Positions 56,014 through 64,000 of a DNA stretch of 64,000 nt are shown here, in pieces. The translations under genes and the position numbers were made by a program. The stretch comes from Glebionis coronaria. Lineage: Eukaryota > Streptophyta > Magnoliopsida > Asterales > Asteraceae. Position 1 is the first letter of the stretch, and each line of letters begins with the position of its first letter. The notes below the pieces were generated by a model that was given only the letters and a program-made list of their open reading frames with translations, ran no database searches and had not been told where the DNA came from. The stretch is from positions 202,530,125 through 202,594,124 of the forward strand of contig CM046875.1 of NCBI GenBank assembly GCA_025667525.1, written 5' to 3'.

Positions 56014-58312
56014 TTAGTGTTATCCAGGATCAAATAATAAAAATGGTATTTGATTTTACACATGAGACATAGTGTTACGATTGTGGGACAATATCATAAT
56101 TCCTTAGACAAACTAATACTCTTTGGCTCATATATTTATAATTTGGTCAAACCAAATTGCATAAATAATATATTCAAGCCAATTGCATGCTATAAAGTAT
56201 GATTGTTTTAGTAGTTCAAGAACTTTTTGTTCATGTTTTAACAAGAAAACATAACATGTTACTCTCTAAATTTACTTTATAAGGAATTGAACAATTCAAT
56301 AACTTCATTATATATGGGAAAATGATTTATCATCCTACTTGATATGCCTACATATCTTTCTACTTTTATTATTATGACAAATGGATTGATCAATGGATGA
56401 AATTAAGAAAGAGAATTAGTGGATTACACGTGTTTTAATTTGATGTGGGTAGGAGGATAAGTACGAGGATAATGTAGGAGGATTTAGCATTGCTCTTATA
56501 TATGCCCTAACAGGAAGACACAACAAGTCAATTACTTACTTTATTTTATAAGTACTTGAACAATTCAAGGAAGTTCACGTTTATGTCTTTACTTGAAGAC
56601 ATAAATATATTATAAATTAAGTATTATTGAATGCCTACTTTTGGCTTCAATAGTATTTTCAAGTTAGTTTTCATACTTCATATTTATGTCTTTACAAGAA
56701 GACATATGAATATTAGCTAAACCATTTAGGCAATATAATGAAGTAGTTTTTTTATTATTTCTTGATATTAGTTCTCTATTAGACAACATACATCAATATG
56801 TATAAGTCCTAGTAGAATATTATTAGCCATATTGTGTTGTACCTTGCACATTATAATATTTCTCCTACTTGAGCATGTCGAAACATCATATATGAATAAT
56901 ATAAAAGTGTCATAGATATAATATGATTTAAGTCATACTCAAATCAAGCTTGTATAGAAGGTTTATGTAGAACTTCATCGTTTAACAAGAAATCGTGAAT
57001 AACTATCTTTAGATAACAATTCGGCAAGCGACATTAGAAAAGCGACTAGTTATCTTTAAAATAATATGCAATAAGGCTTAGAAAATTATGATGTTATTTC
57101 AAGACAATCTAGAAATTAAGTGGGTCACTTACAAGGTGCAAGCTCATAGCTCCCACTAAATAAGACAACTTTACAAGTGTGTCCTATGGTTAAACTATGC
57201 ATTGCTCCCATTAGTTTGAACAACATTGTGAATGTATCTATACTAGTGAAAAAGCAAGTAGCAATTTTCATACTTTCTAGTTCTTTGAATGTCTACACAT
57301 TATAGCCAATGTGAGTCTCGTAGACTAGTGAACATGTACATAGATATCCAAAGAAAAGTATCAAGTTCCACTATATTTATAATGGGATTTCCATCAGTGC
57401 TATTAACTTGAAAGTTTTACATGCAATTCCTCTTTCTACTTTACCTCAAAGGTGTGTAGAATCTTATGGAACTTATTTGAGTAAGGAAAATATACTAGAA
57501 AAACATGCTAGTAATTTCCTTCCCTCTCACGGTTTATTGAGACTTTAATTTCTAATCAAGACTCATACAATATCTAAACAATTCAAGATGTGTAATTTTG
57601 GTAGCTATAGAAAACATGTTCTCTAGTTATCTAGATATCTTAAATATCTCAAGATTTCTAAACCGGAATAAGGGTTATGAAAATCACTTGAAATAGTAAG
57701 ATGTGTAACTGTACTTAATCGTTTTGACTTACAAGACAATGCGATTTCTTGTGTAGGTGTGTTTAAAGTTTGATTAGAATTGAGAAGATTCAAGTGTTCC
57801 TATTATAGCTTTATCATACAAGGAGAAAGGATGGGAATGAGTCTTATTCTTACAAGGAAATAAGACTTAGTTTGTCTTCCTCTAGGACAAAAGGAAACAA
57901 ACTTTGTTTACGGTTTGTGTTGCATAAAATCATTAATAGAAATAAAAAGTTCATATTTAGTATTTTTGATAATTATCCTTTTAAAATTAACTACCCAAGT
58001 TTATAAAAAAATAATTAATTTTATAAAAATGCTAAGATCCTCATTGAGGTTCCACCATCGCATCAGTTGATCTGCTAGTAATGATAGATTCAATAGGTAG
58101 ATGACGTTCATCAATTGCAAATCTTGTGCAATTCTTAGATCCTTATGGGACTCATGACACAAGTAAACATTTCACTAAATGTCAAACTGGCATGTTTAGT
58201 CCCATCCTTGCCTCGGTCAAGGTCTCACCGTTGTACCAATTAAGTCATCCAATTTGAGAACATGCGAGAATAAGTCTAGGTCTCACGCATAGATAATAAT
58301 CACCTTGGGTTA
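56011..58312. other. AT-rich old intergenic or decayed copia sequence
   Basis: No gene is supportable. A junction at about 56868 reads, on the minus strand, CAAGTAGGAGAAATATTATA and resembles a PPT followed by an LTR, so this may be the 3' end of an old minus-strand copia element; confidence is low. Three similar inverted repeats occur at 56233-56252, 56581-56604 and 56685-56706. Confidence 0.4.
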
Positions 58313-59389
58313 TAATAAGTGTGAAAACACTTATCCTTTTACCACTTAAAACAAATAAAAATGAGACCAAAACGTGTGTTTAATGTCATAAAAGTCGGAA
58401 TTACGCGTGGTTTGTGTTTTTGTTGTGTTTTAGGACCAAAAAAAGATGAAAAAGGAAGAAAACACGGGAATTCACGGGATTTTATCGAAGATAAAGACAA
58501 AAAACAAGTTAAAAGATCAAAAGTGCAAAAGAGCGGAAGTCAAAGGTCTATTCTGAAGAATTATTAAAGAAAAATACGGAAGACGGAAGTTTAACAAGTC
58601 GAAGAACCAAATCTAATAAAAGAAGAAACTAGAAGACGAGTTCAGCTTTATTTATCGACGAATCTCAAGACAAAGTCGAGAATGACGAATTTATTGTCAA
58701 GACGAGAAGACTAAAGAAAAGAACGAACGAGCAACATCACCTATCACTCCTCTACTATAAATCGATCTCATCTCCTTCATTTGGAGTAATTAGTTAGTTT
58801 TATGTTAGTTTATTTTTAGGTAATTAGGAGTAGGTGTAATCTTAATTTTTGCTCTCCATTTCCTTTAAGTTTTTCATCTTTCATGTCTTAATGTTTCTTT
58901 AATCTTCCATTGTTAAAACTTTAAATCCTAATCTTTAATTTTAAGTTTTTCATTAATCTCATTCTTCTTTTCTTACTTAAATTTATGTTTGAATTGATTA
59001 ATCTTGTTAGCTTTGTTGTGTTTATTGCTTATTTGATTGTGTTGCTTATTTCTTGTTTTTATAACTTTTTATGTAGTTCATTTTTATAGCTTATTTGTGC
59101 TTATTGCTTATTTGATTATGTTGATTATTTCTTATTTTTATTACTTTTATATGGTTGATTTTTATAGCTTATTGATCTTATTGTTCATTTTATGTTTTAG
59201 GGTTTTATTTTAGTGGATTTGTTAGCTTAATGTTTTTAGATTTGATCTTATCTATTTTGCTTATTTGGTGATTATTAGAGTTTTTATTCGTGTTTTGTTT
59301 GACTTATCTCATAGATTAGTTTAGCTTATTTTTGGCTTATTTGCTTTAATTAGCTTTTTGCTTATTTTTCCGTTTTATTTCAAAAACCT

Positions 59390-60375
59390 CATTCCGACTT
59401 TTATACATTTATTTAATTCCGACTTCTTAAAATTTCATGTATTCCGACTTCTAGTTTCTTTTTGTATCTAAAAATATTTCTACTTTTGATTTGTAGTAGA
59501 TTCTGACTTTTGCTTTTCTTTCCCTCCAAAATTACATTTCGACATTAGGCTTTTTACTTTCTCTCCAAAAAAATAGATTCAGACTTTGGTAGTAATACAT
59601 ATTCCTACTTTAGCATAACATATTCCTACTTTGTATTAGCATAACATATTCCTACTTTAGCATAACATATTCCTACTTTTTATTAGCATAACATATTCCT
59701 ACTTTAGTATAACACATTTCTACTTTGTATTAACATAACATATTCCTACTTTGTATTAGCATAACATGTTCCTACTTTATATTAGCATAACATATTTCTA
59801 CTTTAGCAAAAACACACATTCCGACATTAGCAAAATTTTCCCTGTAAAACTTTATTCCGACATTTAGTATGCTACCCACATTCCGACATTTTTTACTATT
59901 TTCCCTCCAAAAAAATATGTATTTCGACTTTTTCTTTATACACTATTCCGAATTATAGTTCATTGATTCCGACTTCTTTTTCCTTTTGTCTCCCGCCATT
60001 TTCACACAGTATTCCGATATTATCAAAACATGCATATTCCGACTTTTCTATGTTACCCATAATCCGACATTTCTTTTCCGACTTGTGTTCTATTTTTTGG
60101 GCGGGAAAAGGGCATTTATTCCGACTTAGTTATAGCTATTTACATTCAGACTTTGTTTTATCTTATCACATTCCGACTTCTCGAGATTCCACCTATTCAT
60201 TGATATTCCGATTTCTTCTTTTGTCAAATACATATCCCGACTTTTACACTTTTATTTTTATTTTGACATTTTTTTTATTTTATTCCGACTTTTAAATTGC
60301 TTTTTTTTATTCCGACTTGTTAACTTTTTATTTTAATCCGACTTTTATATTTTAAGTTATTCCGACTTTTGTTAT
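59390..60375 (+). repeat. TTCCGACTTT-type repeat array in E7 LTR
   Basis: About 25 words of the form ATTCCGACTTT or variants (TTCCTACTTT, TTCCGACATT) occur at irregular spacing. Between about 59596 and 59815 a subunit of roughly 24 bp (TTAGCATAACATATTCCTAC plus TTT) recurs about eight times. Unlike E1 and E3, copies are mostly in one direction, so hairpins are few. Confidence 0.85.
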
Positions 60376-60436
60376 TTGTATATCCCAAATTCTTTTATTG
60401 TATTTTTCTTTATTATTTTTTAATAAGTTTTAGTTT

Positions 60437-60583
<147 letters not shown>

Positions 60584-60758
60584 CTAGTTTTACATTTTGT
60601 CACATTTTACTTTTTAAGTAGCTATAGATAACCACACTTTCTTTTATTCACCAAAAACGACTAAGTCCAACTTTGAACCGGAGATCAATTCGTTAAGACA
60701 CCGAGAACGAGATTAGACATACAAGAACATTTTTCTTATTAAAATTCAGTTATTAAAA

Positions 60759-60772
60759 TGACGCCGCTGCCG
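60759..60772 (+). promoter_or_regulatory. E7 primer-binding site
   Basis: TGACGCCGCTGCCG, three bases after the LTR end, is one base from the TGGCGCCGCTGCCG of E2 and loses similarity after 14 bases. The leader that follows (60773-61030) contains the perfect inverted repeat CGTTCAC-TT-GTGAACG at 60827-60842. Confidence 0.85.
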
Positions 60773-61030
60773 ACTCTTTTCGTAAAGATTAACGGTTTTT
60801 TGTGAGACGATTTGGATTTTGGCATCCGTTCACTTGTGAACGTTATTCTTCTTGCAAATTTCAAAATTTCAAAAATCCAAAAAATCCAAAATTTCAAAAA
60901 AAATCCAAAAACATTTAAAAAAAATCATAAAAAGCAATTATTTCCTAAGTTTTGCACCAAAAATATTTTATTTTTACATTAACTTTGTTTCTTCTTCTAT
61001 TTCTTGTGCATATTTTTCTTTTGTAGATGT

Positions 61031-61741
61031 ATGCGTACTCGTGCACGCAAGAGGAAAGCCACTCAAGCCGATATCGAGACGCGTGCTATTGACACCATGG
61101 ATAACCGACCAATGATCGAGCTCTTGCAATCACACGTTGAAGGCAATGACGATGATATTGTGGTGCCATATATTGGAGCTAATAACTTTGAGCTTAAAAC
61201 CGGTTTTATTCAGATGGTCTCTGCAACACCTTTGTTGGGTCGCACTCATGATGATCCTCACGATCACATCAAGATGTTTTTACATCTTACTAATATTGTG
61301 AAATACAATGAGGTCTCACAAGAGGCAATTTGTTTGCTCCTCTTTCATTTCTCTCTCGAGGGAAAAGCTCGGATTTGGCTTGATAAGGAACCACCCTAAA
61401 GTATTGCCACGTAGGCGGACTTAGAGACTAAATTCATAAATTACTTCTTTCCACCCTCACGTACTACCGCTTTGCGGAATGATATCATTAACTTTGAACA
61501 AAAGTACGGTGAGAAGTTTAGTGAATCTTGGGATCGTTTTAAAGAACTTTTGAGAAAGTGTCCACAACACGGTTTTGCTAAAGTGCATCAAATTAGTACC
61601 TTTTACAATGGATTAAATTTGAATGACCAATATTCACTAAATAGTGCTTCGGGGGTAACATTCTTGTTAAAACAACACAAGTGGCTTGGGATATAATTCA
61701 AAACAAGGACAAAGTTCAAACTAAAAGTGTAAGGGCTACTA
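61031..61741 (+). pseudogene. E7 Gag N-terminal region (capsid)
   Basis: It starts MRTRARKRKATQAD; the ATG at 61031 is in frame with the rest, while the one at 61027 is not. DNRPMIELLQSHVEG, DPHDHIKMFLHLTNIVKYNEVSQEAI, FHFSLEGKARIWLDKEPP, KFINYFFPPSRTTALRNDI and LRKCPQHGFAKVHQISTFYNGL are recognisable. Two stops (TAA after KEPP, TAG eight codons on) and a frame change near 61660 break it; the original frame is regained before 61742. It is collinear with E4 Gag. Confidence 0.88.
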
Positions 61742-63268
61742 TTGGCTAGTACTAGTGATAGTGAGACTAGCAATCAAATTCAAGCGCTTACTTCAGTTGT
61801 GACAAAACATGCCTTACATGTTCAAAACACTCCCATTCAAAACGTGAATGCCCTTAATGCGACTTGTGAAACATGTTGTGGGCCACACTCGTACGTTAAC
61901 TGTGATAAGGCTTATGACCAATCTCAAGGGGAAGTGTATGCTTATAACAACACTGAGAGGGTTCATTTCAAGCCGAATGTCGATGTTAATCATTTGTCCT
62001 ATAATTCGACTAACTATTTGGCTTCACCCGGTTTTCAACAAAGACCAACCCCACCCACCCAAAACAACCAAGGTCCACCAAAAGCTAATTTTCAACCAAA
62101 TGCAAATGTGCGGGGCTATAATGCCAATCAAGGAAAAAATCAAGTGCACAATCAAGGTTATCCACACCAAGGTTTTAATCCTCACGGTTTTCCACCATAC
62201 AACCAATACCCAAACCAAGGCTTTCCACAACAAGGGTTCAATGTAACTAATCCACAAGTGGACTTAGTTCTTCAAAAGATTTCAGAACAAGATAAGAAAT
62301 TAAAGGAAATCCAAAAGTACACGGATAGGAAATTCGTTCAAATGATTCAAACCCTTCGTCCCCAAGGTGCTCTTCCTTCAACAACCGAAACCAACACTAG
62401 AGCTAATGTGAGTGCTATTACTACACGCAGTGGAGCAACTTTAGTAGGACCTTCTATCCCTCCCCCAGTTACTCCAGTTTCACCTCCTCCACCCCAAATT
62501 ATCCCTTCTACTACCACGCCAAGTACTAGTTCTCCATTACCGTCTTCACCTCTTCCTGAAGTTGTACACGAGAAAAACCCTTCACCTTCTCCACCTTCAC
62601 CTTCTCAACCTTCGCCTTCTCAACCTACACCTCTTAAACCTAATATTCCTTATCCTTCTCGATTAGACAAGTGCAAAGTGCTCACTAAGGAGGATTCTCA
62701 AGTTTCTTCCTTTTTGAAGATGATCTCCCAAATGAACTTTAACATTAGCTTTCTTGAAGCTCTTGTCCAAATGCCAAAATTTGTTAAAATGTTCAAGGAG
62801 TTGCTTAGTAAGAAGGAAAAGATGGTTGAGCTTGTTAATACTCGATTAACTGAAAATTGTTCTGCAGTCCTTCTCAAAGAACTTTCGGAGAAACTTGGAG
62901 ATCCCGTTCGTTTTGTGTTACCATGTTCATTTTCCCAAATCAAAGATTGTATTGCCTTAGCAGATCTCGGCGCTAGTATCAATTTAATGCCATTAAGTGT
63001 TTGGAAGAAGTTATCATTACTCGATCTTATACCAACCCGTATGACTCTTGAGCTAGCTAATCGAACTCTCGCATACCCCGTTGGTATTGCTGAAGATGTT
63101 TTTGTTAAAGTTGGTACCTTCACTTTTCCGGTTGATTTTGTAGTTGTTGATTGTGAGATGGATCCTCGTATTCCGTTAACACTTGGACGCCCATTCTTGC
63201 GAACCGGAAAAGCTTTAGTCGATGTAGCCGAAGGTGAGATAATTCTTAGGGTCGGGAATGATCAATAA
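61742..63268 (+). CDS. E7 Gag C-terminal region and protease
   Basis: This 508-residue open frame has no clear ATG; it is a continuation of gag. It contains a zinc knuckle CETCCGPHSYVNC, an Asn/Gln/Gly/Pro-rich stretch with QGFPQQGF-like repeats, and a short coiled coil (DLVLQKISEQDKKLKEIQ). ITTRSGATL, a Pro/Ser-rich linker (PSPSPPSPSQPSPSQPTP) and NIPYPSRLD follow. PR shows LGDPVRFVLPCSF, ADLGASINLMPL, FPVDFVVVDCEMDPRIPL and LGRPFLRTGKALVDV. It ends at TAA (63266-63268), after which the same frame goes on to the acidic linker. Confidence 0.88.
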   Translation: MASTSDSETSNQIQALTSVVTKHALHVQNTPIQNVNALNATCETCCGPHSYVNCDKAYDQSQGEVYAYNNTERVHFKPNVDVNHLSYNSTNYLASPGFQQRPTPPTQNNQGPPKANFQPNANVRGYNANQGKNQVHNQGYPHQGFNPHGFPPYNQYPNQGFPQQGFNVTNPQVDLVLQKISEQDKKLKEIQKYTDRKFVQMIQTLRPQGALPSTTETNTRANVSAITTRSGATLVGPSIPPPVTPVSPPPPQIIPSTTTPSTSSPLPSSPLPEVVHEKNPSPSPPSPSQPSPSQPTPLKPNIPYPSRLDKCKVLTKEDSQVSSFLKMISQMNFNISFLEALVQMPKFVKMFKELLSKKEKMVELVNTRLTENCSAVLLKELSEKLGDPVRFVLPCSFSQIKDCIALADLGASINLMPLSVWKKLSLLDLIPTRMTLELANRTLAYPVGIAEDVFVKVGTFTFPVDFVVVDCEMDPRIPLTLGRPFLRTGKALVDVAEGEIILRVGNDQ

Positions 63269-63676
63269 GTTTTTAAAATGGGAAAGATTACAAGCAAATT
63301 AAATGGAAAATAATTGGCGAAAATGATTGATGTGCTTCAAGACGATCTTGTTACAACTCCTTTGGGAACTACAAATCTTGACGTCAATGATTTTGTACTA
63401 CACAACAATCCTCTTTTCGAGCCTTTTTATGATAATCCACTTTTTCAAGAACATGTGGAAGATTCTGATGATTCTCTTTCCGATTTTGGTGATCCGCCAA
63501 TTTATGATGATTCTGATGATTCTCTTTCCGATTTGGATGCTCCACCAATTTATGATGATTATGATGATTCTACGTCCGATTATGAAGATCTTCCGATTTA
63601 TGATGATTTTGATGATGACACTCTTTCGAGTGATTCTTCAGCTTTGGTGTCTTCTGATGATGTTTTTGCTCCTTGA
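63269..63676 (+). CDS. E7 PR-RT linker with 16-residue acidic repeats
   Basis: Same frame as PR; a second TAA (63311-63313) precedes the open part, whose first ATG is at 63323. Three tandem 48-bp units (63461-63508, 63509-63556 and 63557-63604) encode DSDDSLSDxxxPPIYD-type 16-mers, with a partial fourth. It is very acidic and probably unstructured. RT should follow, but the frame ends at TGA (63674-63676), which is the first triplet of a palindrome. Beyond it the sequence belongs to another element in reverse orientation. Confidence 0.7.
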
Positions 63677-64000
63677 TATGAGTAAAATCACTCATATCAA
63701 ACTCCCCCTTGCTAAGCAATTGTCGTGTCCTCACGCAATGATAAAATAAAACTCTAGCTACACCATTATTCAACTTTTGAAATTTTGTTTTGCAAAGACA
63801 TAATGTATTGCTTTCATTATTGAAAAATAACTTTTAGGATCATAAAACTCAAATAGATTCATCGTCCTCGACTTTTCACTTTTCCATGCCAAGTGCAAAA
63901 ACAAGATCATTGTCAATCATAAGCCCCAAAATTAAACCAACACATACAAGTAATTTGTGTTAAACTCAATCTCCTATTATTCCTAATTGTATCTCTAGAT
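63674..64000 (-). other. Palindromic junction and reverse-oriented Athila-like 3' region
   Basis: TGATATGAGT-AAAATC-ACTCATATCA (63674-63699) is a perfect 10-bp-arm inverted repeat. From 63700 the minus strand reads like the end of an Athila 3' region: GAGGACACGACAATTGCTTA, a purine tract GCAAGGGGGAGTT, then TGATATGAG as an LTR would start. It corresponds to E2 positions 4065 onward. Only the hairpin of the putative LTR is present before E7 sequence begins. No ORF is supported. Confidence 0.7.

Noticed and set aside
52924..58312. Host genes, tRNA/rRNA genes, CRISPR-like arrays
   Set aside because: No exon-like ORF pair, cloverleaf or regular spacer array was seen; tandem arrays here are LTR satellites and microsatellites.

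Overview
This is repeat-rich plant nuclear DNA with no host gene that I can recognise. Almost all of it consists of LTR retrotransposons, mostly inserted into one another. The Ty3/gypsy proteins are Athila-like: RT with FMDDFSV, gag with an ITTRSG motif, PR with ADLGASINLMPL, a tRNA-Asp-like PBS of the TGGCGCCGCTGCCGGGGA type, and very long LTRs. The Ty1/copia gag and RT proteins (KPTGRTFTIVG, repeated CPLTR, KWTKDHP, YVDD) resemble those I remember from Asteraceae such as Tanacetum. The host is therefore probably a composite-family plant; this rests on memory of protein families, not on a search.

Layout. (1) 1-22791: E1, an Athila-like element on the plus strand. Its gag is split at 639 by E2 (640-15014, minus strand), which has two 3.43-kb LTRs and a CAGTG target duplication. 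E2 carries gag and PR but no RT or integrase, and is itself interrupted by a solo LTR, E3 (6551-8177, duplication GTGGT). E1 resumes in frame at 15020 with PR, RT-RNase H and integrase, then a 2-kb 3' region and its 3' LTR (21156-22791). (2) 22797-25580: E4, a minus-strand Athila-like element that E1 hit inside PR; it has a gag/PR internal deletion, a PBS and part of its 5' LTR. (3) 25581-25779: a fragment of another LTR (E8), interrupted by copia element C1 (25780 to about 36017). C1 has coding gag, RT and RNase H but has lost its integrase. (4) About 36132-40860: the 3' end of a plus-strand Athila-like element (E6) with a 3.9-kb LTR. It abuts the integrase of E5 (40861-52923, minus), a decayed copy with gag, PR, RT, a 4.07-kb LTR and an inserted copia 3' end (C2, 43973-46397). 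(5) 52924-55012: an LTR hit by E5. (6) 55013-58312: old sequence with a decayed copia pol relic and an (AG)n tract. (7) 58313-63676: E7, a plus-strand Athila-like element with LTR, PBS, gag and PR, ending at a perfect palindrome (63674-63699), after which the sequence is the 3' region of another element in reverse orientation.

How the parts relate. E1 has the most complete enzyme set (PR, RT, RNase H, and integrase with a full DDE triad), broken by two in-frame stops. E2 has none of these enzymes but has nearly identical LTRs, so it was presumably mobilised in trans, perhaps by relatives of E5, whose gag it closely resembles.

The most interesting signals are structural and do not code. (a) Paired hairpins with a constant AGGA/UCCU loop and covarying stems lie near the 3' end of every TGAT...ATCA Athila-like LTR here. 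(b) A covarying hairpin sits at the 5' terminus of nearly every LTR. (c) A palindromic ATTCCGAT/ATCGGAAT module occurs in the same order in an Athila LTR and in the leader of the unrelated copia element, which suggests exchange between superfamilies. (d) One LTR family has non-canonical TAAT...ATTA ends.
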